Shown: piece by piece, positions 1 to 11,590 of the stretch
Layout: each line of letters starts with the position of its first letter
Position numbering within the stretch: the first letter of the stretch is position 1
Source: Alternaria dauci
Taxonomy: Eukaryota; Ascomycota; Dothideomycetes; Pleosporales; Pleosporaceae
Assembly (NCBI RefSeq): GCF_042100115.1
Contig: NC_091272.1
Location: forward strand, 6,696,001-6,760,000
Direction of reading: 5' to 3'
DNA length: 64,000 bases
Program-made: the position numbers and the translations under genes
Notes under the pieces: model-generated
The model's database searches: none
The model's input: the letters and a program-made list of their open reading frames with translations, nothing else
What the model was told of the DNA's origin: nothing

Positions 1-3000
1 GGTATCTTCCTAAATATAGTATTATATAGTTTCTTATAACTTTCTTTATATAAGTTAGATCTCTTACTTAGAGTATCTACTACTTTATTAAGTATTCTAG
101 TATAGTAAGTTATCTTAAAGTTAAACTAAGCTAATATCTTAGCTTATTAGACTTATTATTAGTTAAGTTTCTTTTTTATTATAAAACTTACTAAGTTCTA
201 GTAATTAGTAAAAACCTTAATCTAGTATAGTAGTCTTAGTAAATAGACTTCCTACTATTTAAAGGAATTAACTACTCCTAGTAGCTCCTTATTATAAATA
301 TTATAGTTAAGTTCTACTCTAGAGAACTTTCTTAAGTAGTAGAATACTAGTCTTTACTTCTTATCTAGGTACTACTATAATAATATAGCTCTAAGTATAT
401 AATCTAATATATTAGTCTTAACTTATATTTTTTATTTTAGGTTATATATTTCTAGTATAAGTACTTTAAGGAATATTTACTTAATTTAATTAAAAGCCTC
501 TTAATATTCTTTATTCTATTTAAAACTAACCTACTTCTTTATAATCTTAGAGAGAGGTATTATAATTTTTAAATAATCCTTAATAAACTTTTAGTAGTAG
601 TTAGTAAATCCTAGGAAGGATTATATATCCTTAACTATTTTAGGCTTTAGCTACTCCTATATAGCTACTATCTTTTATAGGTTTATCTTTACTCCCTCTA
701 TAGATATTATAAAGCTTAGGTATTCTATTTCCTTTATATAGAATTCGCACTTCCCTAGCTATAGGTATAGCTTATATTCCTTAAGCTTCCTTAGTACTTT
801 CTTAATATACTCTATATATTCTTCTAGTGTCCTACTAGTATATACTAGTATATTATTAATATATACTATAATAAAGATTCTAAGGTATTTATAAAGGGCG
901 TTATTAATAACTAACTAAAACGTTACTAGGGCGTTTATTAACCTAAAAGGTATTACTATATACTTAAATAGTCTATATTTTATCTTAAATACTATTATCT
1001 ATTTATATCCTTCCTTAATCCTAATTTAGTAAAATCCTTCCTAAATATTAAACTTTATAAACTACTTAGCTCTTTATAGTTAATCTATAAGCTCTATAAT
1101 TAGTAGTAAAGGGTATTTATTCTTTTAAGTAATACTATTTAACCTATAAAAGTTAATATATAGTTACTACTTTCTATTAAGCTTTTTTATAGATAAGATA
1201 GGTAAGGCTATTAAGCTTAATCCTAGTTAGATAAATCCTTTCTTTAGATTTTTCTAGATATAATCCTTTAACTTAGTATTATACTTAAGTAATATAGGAT
1301 ATATAAGTCCTAGGCTTAGCTTTACCCCTTTATTAAGGATAATCTTATAATCCTTATCTTAATAGTCTACTAAATCTATAACTTTATTTTCCTTAAAGAG
1401 TTCTCTAAACTTATTAGTTTAATACTCTTTTAGTATCTTTAGTAGTAATAGTCCTTCCTTTATAGTTATAACTTATCTTATCTAGATAACTTTTACTCTC
1501 TAACAGTCTTTCTTATAAATTCTCCTAATCTTATAAGGTAAGATCTTACTAAACCTCTTATTTTAGGTTAAGCTCTAGTCCTTTAAGCTTACTCTTTAGT
1601 ATACTCTAGTAACTTTATATATAAGTTCTCTTCTAAGTATTATCTTTATTTACTAGTTAATAGTAGGGTTATAGGTATCTAATTAATTATAACTAATTAA
1701 TATATCTAGTCCTCCTAGTTCTATTATATTAATATTTATTTAGTACTCTATACTAGCTATCTATAGCTTTATTAATTTAGTTTCTATCTATATTATACTA
1801 TTTCTATATTCTATAGGTTTCTTATTAGCTAATAGTACTAGTACTAGGTTCTCTTTAACCTAGTAAGGTAGTTTATAATTTTCTACTACTTAGGGTAAGA
1901 TTATTATTTATATAGCCCCGCTATCTATAAGTACCTTTATATTTTATCCTTATATAAATATAGTTATAAGTAACTACTTTACCTAACTATTAGTATCTTA
2001 TACCTTCCTAAAGGTTATTTTAGGACTACCTTTACTAGTATAACCTTATCCTTAGTAGTTTCCTAGTTTTTTATCTACTTACCTTTCTTATACTTAAGAA
2101 AGTAGCTTATATTATTCTTTAAGCTATAGTATATTAAGTACTTATTATTATAATAGAAGCTCTAATAAATATTCTAGTAAGGTATCTCCTCCTTAGTAAT
2201 CCTCTTCTTTAGTTAAGCTTTCTTAGCCTTATAAATCTTATAGTCTATAACTTTATAGATATTTTATAATAGAGTATAATAGTAATAGTTATCTACTTTA
2301 TATACTTCCTTAAGTTACTTATAATAGAAGTTATACCTATTCTTATATTACGTCTAAAGGAGTTATAGTAGATCTCTACTTTCTCTAGTTCGTGTAGGTA
2401 GTAGATATCTACTAGATATTTATCTACCTAGAGGTTTAGGTAGTAGTACTAATCTTAGTCTATCCTATAAACCTCTTTATCTTACTTATAGAACTTATAA
2501 TTTATCTTATAGTTATACTAATATAAATCCTTATAACCCTTAGTATCTTCTACTTTATAAGCTTCTTAGTCCTCTACCTTAGCTATTAGATTATTAAAGT
2601 AGGGTTATTAGTGTATTACCTAATACCTAACTTCTTTAGTATTTAGGCTAGTAATTATAATTCTTTTATAAATTATATATTTATTAGCGTAGTGTATCTT
2701 ATTACTATATACCTAATACTAGTTATTAGCTAGTTATTCTATTACGATAGTGCCCTTAACCTTCTAGTTAGTCTTCCTTAGCTAGTCTATAGTAAGGACT
2801 TTATTATTTAGTTTTACTCTTAGGATAATTTTATAGCTTTCCTTATCCTCTACGTATACTTCCTTATAAAGGTCTAGGTTACTAAGGTTATTATCTAACT
2901 CTAGTCTAGCTAGGTATAGCGTACCTTATCTAATTATCTAGATCTTAATAGCTACTTACTTAACTTATTCTTCCTTATAGTCTTAGGTAAAATATCCTAT

Positions 3001-4056
3001 TTTACTATACTAGAGATATACTTTATTATTATAACGCTTCTAGCGTTCTTCCTTAGAGAGACTATCTTATCTCTATCCTTAGGGCTTCTTATCCTTAGGT
3101 TTATCTTATACCTTACTAGTTATAATAGTATTACTATCCTTATTATACCTATTACGCTACTTCCTAGTGTTAGCTATTATTAGCTAAAATTATCCTTTCT
3201 ACTAAGACTATTCCTATAAGTAGTTATCTATACGCGTAGCTAGCTTAATTAGAGCCTATAGTATTCTAGGCTTATTATAGTATATAAGACTATCCTTAAT
3301 ATTTTCTTTTAAGCCTACTTTAAATACTATTTAAAGTACTATATTATCCTAATTAATCTATACCTATAGTTACTTAAACTCTACTATATATATAGATATA
3401 GACTTAGTTTACCTTAGGAGAGTAATTTTCTTCTCTACTTAGTTCTTAGCGTCTACTTCTCTAAAGATATATCCTATCTCTTACTTAAATTTATTCTAAC
3501 TAGTAAATATAGCTTTAGTTTCCTCTCTAGTTCCTTAGTATTCTATATCTAGTAGATAGTTATCTATATAAAGTTATATTTAGTTTAAGGCTTATCTTTT
3601 TAAGTATATACTTACTATAAAGATCTTATCTTAGTTACTTAGTACTTTATTAAATTTATAATAAAGATTAACTTAAGTAAGGAATATATATAACTCCTCT
3701 TATCCTCTATTATATTTCTTAGGCGCTACTATCTTAGGTTTCTTAATAGTAGGTAATCTTTTATTAGGTGTAGCTATTAGCTAACTTATAAGCTAATTAA
3801 TTATATCTTATATTCTAGCTATCTACTAAGCCTAGACATAGGCTAGCTACCTAAGATTCCTAAGTTCTCTAATACTTAGGCTATCCTCTATCTTAGAGTT
3901 AGATATATTAAGTATCTTATTATTACGTAGTACCTATATTAAGGGTCCTAGACCCTAGGCTATATTATTCTAAGTAGTTCTATAGGATACTATTACTAAA
4001 TCTTAATTAGGTAATTCTATTAGTTAAACGTCTACTAATATCTAAGGTAGTTAAAG
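1..4056 (-). mobile_element. Ty3/Gypsy retrotransposon interior (gag-PR-RT), RIP-degraded, runs off left edge
   Basis: On the minus strand, degraded Gypsy polyprotein motifs appear in the usual order. An aspartic protease motif LIDSGA is still readable at about 1914-1932 (DSG codons at 1917-1925). Next comes a D-I-L-L-G-Y-x-W-L-like motif near 1650-1700. The reverse transcriptase catalytic stretch, now YINNILVY where YIDDILVY is expected, lies near 850-900 and is followed by the conserved KCEFY...IEYL segment near 740-800. RNase H and integrase would lie left of the window. Many TAG/TAA codons replace Gln, so the element is dead. The gag side extends right toward the LTR at 4057. Confidence 0.75.
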
Positions 4057-4512
4057 TGTTACATAGGGGTTTACTATACTTCTCTAAGCTTAGTCCTTAC
4101 TAGGGTAAGATAGGTTTAGGTAATAGTCTATAAGGTAGCGTATAGAATAATTAGGTAGAAAAGAGTTATTATTATAACTAAGAGATAAATAATACTAATT
4201 CTATAAATAATAGAATAACTAGTTAATAATCTATATAAGAGATAAACTATTTAAGTTAACTATAATAAGTATAATAATAAAATCTAATATATTCTTATAC
4301 CTATTACCTTAGGTCCTACTATCCCTTCTATCCCTTTATCTATAGATAGTTATAATAGCGCTACTATCCTAAAGTGTTCTACTATCCTAGATATTAGACC
4401 TTAGTATAATAGTATATTATATAACTTAGTATACTCTATACTTAGCCTTCTTTCCTTTATCTATAGCTTTCCTTATATAAAGAGGATTTAACCTTTATTA
4501 CTTATAATAACT
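4057..4512. repeat. LTR copy 1 (family with LTR of about 455 bp)
   Basis: It begins TGTTACATAGGGG, the least mutated of three copies, and matches 5966-6436 and 47642-48096 along its whole length. The other copies begin TATTATATAAGGG, which is the same sequence after C-to-T and G-to-A changes. The ends are compatible with TGTTA...TAACA. It is in direct orientation with the copy at 5966, so the two bracket the stretch 4513-5965. Confidence 0.75.
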
Positions 4513-5965
4513 AGATTTATAGTAGTAATATATACTATACTAATAACTATAATATTTAAGGATAAGTTATTATTACTAGTAAGAATACTAAGGATATTAG
4601 TTACTAAGTAGTATACTAATAACCTTACTTTAAAAACTTATTAGCTAAGGTTAAGGACTAAGAAGCTTCTAAAGTAGAAGATATTAAAAATTATAAAGAT
4701 TTATATTAGTATAACTATAAGATTAATTATAAGTTCTATAAATAAAATAAAAAAAAATATAAGATAGACTAAGACTAGTACTATTACATAAACCTCTAAG
4801 TAGATAAGTATTTAGTAAATAACTACTATCTATATAAACTAGAGAAAGTAGAGATCTACTATAGACTCCTATAGACGTAATATAGGAATAGATATAAGTT
4901 CTATTAAGATTAACTTAATAAGGTATAATAGGTAGATAACTACTACTATACTACGTTATTATTAAATATCTATAAGGTCGTAGATTACCTAATACATAAG
5001 GCTAAGAAGGCCTAACTAAGAAAGAGGATTACTAAGGGGGAGATCCCTTATTAGAATATCTACTAGAGCTTCTATTATAATAATAGGTGCTTAACGTACT
5101 ATAGCTTAAAGAATAATATAAGCTACTTTCCTTAGTATAAGGGAAAGAAGTAGCTAAAAAACTAAGTAGCTACTAGGGATAAGGTCTTACTAGTAAAGGT
5201 ATACTTAAAATAACCTTTAGGAAGGTATAAGATACTAATAGTTAAGTAAAGTAGTTACTTATAACTATATCTATATAGAGATAGAATATTAAGGCGCTTA
5301 TAAATAGTAAGGCTATATAAATAATAATCTTACCTTAAGTAGTAGAGAAGTATAGAGTACTATACTAGATTAAGAAAAATCTAGTACTAGTAGTACTAGC
5401 TAATAAAAAACCTATAGAATATAGAAATAGTATAATAGAGATAGAAACTAAATTAATAAAGCTATAGATAGCTAGTATAGAGTACTAAATAAATATTAAT
5501 ATAATAGAAGTAAGAGGACTAAATATATTAATAAGTTATAACTAGCTAAACGCCTATAGCCCTACTATTAACTAGTAAAAATAGATAATACTTAGAAGAG
5601 AACCTATATATAAGGTTACTAGAGTACGTAGAGTAAGCCTAAAGGACTAGAGCTTAACTTAGGATAAGAGGTTTAGTAAGATCTTACCTTATAAGATTAG
5701 GAGAATCTATAAGAAGGACCCTTAAAGAGTAAGAGTTATGTAGATAAGATAAATTATAACTATAAAGGAAGGACCCTTACTACTAGAGATACTAAGAGAT
5801 TATTAGACTAATAAGTTCAGAGAACTCTTTAAGGAAAATAAAGCTATAGATTTAGTAGACTATTAGGATTAGGATTATAAGATTATCTTAGATAAAGGGG
5901 TAAAGCTAAGCCTAGGACTAACATATCCTATATTACTCAAGTATAATACTAAGCTAAGGGATTAT
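4513..5965 (+). mobile_element. Internally deleted Ty3/Gypsy copy between two LTRs
   Basis: From about 4590 onward this is an inverted, diverged copy of roughly 1.33-2.64 kb. Read on the plus strand it gives the protease motif (ALINSKA for ALIDSGA, near 5290), then the I-L-x-x-Y-x-W-L-N-A-Y-S-P-T-I-x-W segment near 5530-5580, and then the start of reverse transcriptase near 5780-5960. It stops abruptly at the right LTR, so most of gag and everything after the start of RT is missing. This is a 2.4-kb deletion derivative of the same family as its left neighbour, in opposite orientation. Confidence 0.65.
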
Positions 5966-6436
5966 TATTATATAAGGGTTTACTATACTTCTCTAAGCTT
6001 AGTTTATACTAAGGTAAGATAGGCTTAGGTAATAGGCTATAAGGTAGCGTATAGAATAATTAAGTAGAAAAGAGTTATTATTATAACTAAGAGAATAATA
6101 ATACTAATTCTATTAATAGTAGAATAACTAGTTAATAATCTATATAAGAGATAAACTATTTAAGTTAACTATAATAAGTATAATAATAAGATTTAATATA
6201 TTCTTATACTTATTACCTTAGGTCTTATTATCTTTTTTATCTCTTTATCTATAGATAGTTATAATAGTACTACTATCTTAAAGTATTCTACTATCCTAAA
6301 GTATTCTACTATCCTAGATATTAGAACTTAGTATAATAGTATATTATATAACTTAGTATACTTTATACTTAGCCCTCTTTCCTTTATCTATAGCTTTCTT
6401 TATATAAGGAGGATTTAACCTTTATTACTTATAATA
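5966..6436. repeat. LTR copy 2
   Basis: It is a direct repeat of 4057-4512, beginning TATTATATAAGGG and ending ...TTACTTATAATA. It contains a short extra tandem unit (the AAAGTATTCTACTATCCT segment occurs twice near 6280-6315) that the other two copies lack. Confidence 0.75.
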
Positions 6437-7060
6437 TTATCCCCCCTCTTAGGTATATTATCCTAATACCTTAGATTATTATTTCTCTATACCTAGTCTA
6501 GTAGTAGAGGTGTAGGATTAGGTATTCCTATAGTATTATATCCTTTTTTCTTCCCTTTCTTTACCTCTCCTAACTATACCTAAGGTTCTATCTTCTTACT
6601 ATTTTTATCTCTAAAGCTTAACTACTAAGTATTATACCTATACTAACTATATAAGAGAGTAGAGTTTAGAGATATCTTTTTATTATAAGTACTATAAGGA
6701 AAAGAACCTTTATTACTTTATAGATACTAAGTTAGGTTATTATACTAGTTATATTTTAGTAAAGGCTAAGTATAGCTTATTTATTTCTAAGGAAGAATAG
6801 GAGAAGGTTTAGTATAAGAAGTATATAAAGTATTTAGAGGTTATATAGCTTTAGCCTTTATAGACTTTTTTTATTATTATAGTATATTTAGAGACTATTT
6901 TAAAATAAAATACTAATTAAGTAACTATAAGCTTATACTAATATTTAATATAGCTACTATCTATATAGTATATTATAAATACTAAATACTAAAGATATAT
7001 AATAGTATTATATATAAACTAGAGATTATAAAATATAACCTTCTAACTTATACGCTATCT

Positions 7061-7160
7061 CTTACTACCCTTTACTATCCTTTACTATTCTTTACTATCC
7101 TTTACTATCCTCTACTATCCTTTACTATCCTTTACTATCCTTTACTATCCTTTACTATTT
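7061..7160. repeat. 10-bp tandem repeat, about 10 units
   Basis: Unit TTTACTATCC repeats about ten times with a few single-base changes. It has no spacer structure, so it is a plain minisatellite inside mutated repeat DNA. Confidence 0.9.
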
Positions 7161-7869
7161 ATAAGTACTAAGATAAAGTAGCTATACTCTTTAGTATTAG
7201 CGCTAATAAAAGTGCTAATACTAACTTAGATTCTTTATTATAGTTACCTTTTACTACTACTACTACCCTTTCTTAAGAATAAATAAACAGCTACTTATAG
7301 TATAGCTACTACTATCTAATAATTAGTAATAGTTAGAAGAATATTAGTACTAGTACTATTTATACTTTATTTTCTTATCTCTATAGTATTTATTTAAATT
7401 CCCTCTCCTTTAGCCTAGGATATTAATTATTAATTACTTCCTTAATATTACTTATTTACTATTATAGCTAAGTTTTAGTCTCTTAACTTAATCTCTTTCC
7501 TAATACTAAGATAGTAAGATAGTTAACTATAAGGACTTTACTACTACTAGTATTATTAATCTAGGCCTTATAGATAACCTCCTCTATATCTTTTAGTATT
7601 TATATTCTACTCTTCTTTACTATCTCCTCTACTTTAATATTACTAATATTAGAGGTATTAATAATATTATTATTATCTACTATCTTAGTCTATAAGAGGT
7701 AGTAGAACTTAGGTAATTACTTATTTAACTTATTAAGGACTACTCTAGGTAGCTCCTAAGTATATATAGAGTAGGTATATTATATACTTATAGATATATT
7801 AATTAGTACCTATCTAGCTAGGGTTTTTAGGCTAGGCTAGAAGACTTCTTAGATAAGGATAAAGAGGAA

Positions 7870-8330
7870 ATATATATATTTATATATAGTATAATTTAAT
7901 TATATATAGTAGGATACTTAAAGTAAGTTAGTATTAGTATAAAGGTTAGAAGTAGCTAGACTTTTATAGAAATATATAAAATTCTAAGTAAGCTTAATTA
8001 TAGTAAAGATACTATATCCTCCTCCCTTTATAATATATTATAATTATATTACTAGCTAATACTAGTAATCCCTATTAGGCCTACTAAGGTTTAATAGGTA
8101 TCTTTTTAGTTACCTTTAGTAAATCTTTTTAACTTTAGTTTTTACGTATAGATATTAGAGCTTTACTACCCTAAAATACTAATTAGTCTAGTGTTTAAAT
8201 TATATTATTACTTTATCTTTTTTTTTTAATCAACTTTTATAACTAAAAAGTAGAGGGAGAGCTACTTTTTACTTTTTTAAAGTTTTATTTTAATAATACC
8301 CCCCTACTTATAGAAAATAAAAAATTATTA
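7870..8330. repeat. Dispersed repeat, second copy at about 50925-51345
   Basis: About 440 bp from AGTATAATTTAATTATATA through a run ending in the ACCCCCCTACTTATAGAAAAT region are repeated in the same orientation at 50925-51345 with scattered differences. The size and the repeat pattern would suit an LTR, but I cannot see the internal region it would belong to. Confidence 0.6.
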
Positions 8331-8530
8331 CCTTAGATCTCTTAACTCTTTATTACTAGGGTTCTCCTTTAAATTAGAGTTAGATATATTAAGTATCTTA
8401 TTATTAACTAGTATAGCTACTAACGTTAAGGTCTTAGACCCTAAGCCTTATTATTCTATACTCCTCTTAGGGATACTATATAAAATTTTAATTAACTAGT
8501 TTTATTAGTTTAATATCTACTAATATCTAC

Positions 8531-9382
8531 TACCTTATACCTATCTTAGCTCTTTAATAATATTTATAGTATATAGTAGCTAGTCCTTAAAGTCTTTATT
8601 ATAGACCTCCTCTAAGTACTTATACTACTTAATAGTTATTCTAGTACTAGTAAGTAATATATTATATATTTACTAGACTTATATATTCTAAAGAGAAGTA
8701 AATAACTTATTAGCTTTATTTATACCTTTACTAGCTAATATAATAATAGTACCTATAAGGAGGACCTTAGTAATAAATACTAAGTCCCTAAATATATAGT
8801 TAAATTCTTTCTTAGTAAACTTATATAATAGGCTAAAAGATTAAATATAAGTCTAGAACTTATACTTAAAGTTACTTTTAAAGAGGTTAATCTTAATAAT
8901 AACTTTATACTTCTTATACTACTTAATAGTAACTACTTTAGTTATTAAAAGGGTTACTAAACCCTTTAAAACTAAGTACTTTATATTTATAATAATATTA
9001 TATATAATAACTTTTATATTAAAGATACTAGAGTTACTAGATATATTAAATATATTAAAGTATAAGAGTTAAGAGAAAAAAATTTAAGTTATTTAAATAT
9101 CTTTTTATTCTTAAGTACTATAGTTATAAGCTTAAATATAAGCTATAAACTATAGTTTAAAAACTCCTCTTCCTTCCTAAACTCCTCTTCTCCTTAATAT
9201 TACTATAATTTTCTAGAACTACTTAAAGTTTAGGGCTTTAGCTTTAACCTATCTATTATTAAACTATATATAACTATATATAGTAAAAATAAGTATTTAA
9301 GAAATATACCTTTTCTATAATCTATTATAGTATCTTTTAATAGTATTATACTTATATCTTTTATTAGTATATTTATTATTTA
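8531..9382 (-). mobile_element. Repeat X, truncated copy
   Basis: Reverse-orientation copy of the X family (see 10229-11574). It keeps the end that reads TAAATAATAAACG on the other strand and lacks the GGCCCTATCCCTAAGGCC end. The 190 bp to its left (8340-8530) resemble 3880-4050, so the truncation point joins Gypsy-derived sequence. Confidence 0.65.
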
Positions 9383-10228
9383 AATAGAAGTAATTTAATA
9401 CTAATACTTAGTCTCCTACCTTAAAGGGAATTAGCGCGTAATATTTATCTATATAGTTTTTCTAATAGGTATTAGCTACTTTAATCTTATTATAGTATTC
9501 TTATTATAATTTAATTACTCTTATAGCTAACCTAAGTACTATAAGGCTTTCCTCCTCCCTAAGGGGTATATTAGGCTAGTTAGCGCTACATAAGTAAATT
9601 CTATAGTAGGCTTAGAATAGAGTAACCCCTATAGTAGAGTATACGCTATTATTATATATATACTCCCCTATTAATATCTAGAGCGCCTAGTTATCTTATT
9701 CTAAGGAGTAGTAGTATTAAAGGTACTATTCTAGTATCTAATTTTACCTTTCTATTTACTTATTAGTTTAGGGATGGAAGGCTAATATTAGAACTCTTCT
9801 AGAGTTAACATAATAAAGGAAAGTATCTTAATACTTTATATTTATTAGAGGCCCCCTATCTAAGATAATATACTTTAGAATACTATAGAGTTATATAACT
9901 TTACGTAGCTAGCACTTTACTAGATTAGTACTATCCTAATTAGCTTAGGCTAGTACATAATAGGCTATTTTAGTTAATTAGTTAATAATTACTAGTATAG
10001 TATTATAGACTACTCTAGAGACCTTACTAAAGGGGAGTTCTATTATAAAATCTATTATTATATCCTCTTAGGGCTTCTCTAGTATTAGTAAGGGTTAGAG
10101 TAGTTTATAAGGGTAGTATCTTACTAGCTTAAATTTTCTATAAATTAAGTAATCTTTATAATATTATTCTATATTCTTATATATACCCTTTTAGGTATAG
10201 TTTTTAGTTAACTTTTCTAATATTTATT
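9383..10228 (-). mobile_element. Ty3/Gypsy integrase region, RIP-degraded
   Basis: Minus-strand translation near 9.98-10.07 kb gives an IDFI...LP...LVI(V)D-L-T-K-x-A-Y-Y pattern after allowing for RIP stops. This is the start of the integrase catalytic core of Ty3/Gypsy elements. It probably belongs to the same element as the reverse transcriptase at 12.7-13.0 kb, the two parts being separated by the X insertion at 10229-11574. Confidence 0.6.
10213..10228. repeat. Target-site duplication of X, left copy (16 bp)
   Basis: TTTTCTAATATTTATT; matches 11575-11590 at 15 of 16 positions. The single A/G difference is RIP-like. Confidence 0.8.
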
Positions 10229-11574
10229 TAAATAATAAACGTACTAGTAAAAGACGTAAGTAAAATACTATTAAAAGATACTATAATAAATTATAATAAA
10301 GGTATATTTCCTAAATACTTAGTTTTACTATATATAGCTATATATATTTAATAATAGATAGGTTAAGCTAAAGCCCTAAACTTTAGGTAGTTCTAGAAAG
10401 TTATAGTAATATTAGGGAGAAGAGGAGTTTAGGGGGGAAGAGGAGTTTTTAAACTATAGTCTATAGCTTATATCTAGGCTTATAACTATAGTACTTAAGA
10501 ATAAAGAGATATTTAAGTAACTTAAATTTTCTTCTCTTAACTCCTATACTTTAATATATCTAGTATATCTAGTAACTCTAGTAACTCTAGTATCTCTAAT
10601 ATAAAAGTTATTATATATAATATTATTATAAGTATAAAGCGCCTAGTTTTAGAGGGCTTAGTAACCCTCTTAGTAACTATAGTAGCTACTATTAAGTAGT
10701 ATAGTAAGTATAAAGTTATTATTAAGATTAACCCCCTTAAAAGTAACCTTAAGTATAAGTTCTAAACTTATATTTAATCCCTTAGCCTATTATATAGGTT
10801 TACTAAAAAAGAATTTAACTATATACTTAGGGACTTAGTATTTATTACTAAGGTCCTCCTTATAGGTACTACTATTATACTAGCTAGTAAAGGTATAAAT
10901 AAAGCTAATAAGTTATTTACTCTTCTTTAGGATATATAAGTCTAGTATATATATAATATATAGGTTACTAGTACTATAATAACTAATAAGTAGTATAGGT
11001 ACTTAGAGGAGGTCTATAATAAGGACTTTAAGGACTAGTTACTATATATTATAAATATTATTAAGGAGCTAAGATAGGTATAGGTAGTAGATAATTAATT
11101 TAATAATATAAAAGGCTTAGGATATAATATAATAAGATCTATTAAGTACATAATAGTAATAGGTATTATATAATAGCTATAATAGCTTTAATAGCTATAG
11201 TAGCTATAGTAGCTATAGTAGTAATATATAAGGGTACTACTACTAATATCTAGGCTTTATAGCTACTTAAAGAGAATTATAATTTTAATTATAACTTTAA
11301 CTATTACTATAACTATAACTATAACTATAACTATAACTATAATTACTATAATATAATAGAGCTTCTTAATCTCTAGGTAGTATTAGTAGTAGTTATTATA
11401 ATAATAAGGACGTTAAAGTAGTATAGGGTATAATATAGGTAGAGTAGATAGAAAGGTATTATAAGTAAAAAGAGACTTCTAGATATACTAGGACTATTTA
11501 GGCTTAGTTTTAAAATTTCTTAGTAATATAATATAAGATAATACTATAGGCCCTATCCCTAAGGCCTAAAGGGG
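10229..11574 (+). mobile_element. Repeat X, full-length copy (1.35 kb, unclassified)
   Basis: It begins TAAATAATAAACGTAC and ends GGCCCTATCCCTAAGGCC followed by an A/G-rich tail. It is bounded by a 16-bp direct duplication and sits inside a Gypsy element. The ends are not inverted repeats of each other. Full or partial copies occur at 8531, 21260/28474, 24515, 24787, 45388 and 51475. One interior stretch (about 10640-11080, plus strand) is open for roughly 150 codons if RIP stops are read through, but I do not recognise the protein. Truncated copies always keep the TAAATAATAAACG end. Confidence 0.75.
11286..11340. repeat. Hexanucleotide microsatellite (TATAAC)n inside X
   Basis: Repeated CTATAA units. 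The same position in other X copies carries different lengths and unit types (25012-25085, 28661-28840). Confidence 0.85.
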
Positions 11575-11590
11575 TTTTCTAGTATTTATT
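11575..11590. repeat. Target-site duplication of X, right copy
   Basis: TTTTCTAGTATTTATT, partner of 10213-10228. Confidence 0.8.

Noticed and set aside
7061..7160. CRISPR-like array
   Set aside because: The 10-bp units are contiguous with no unique spacers, in a eukaryotic repeat block.
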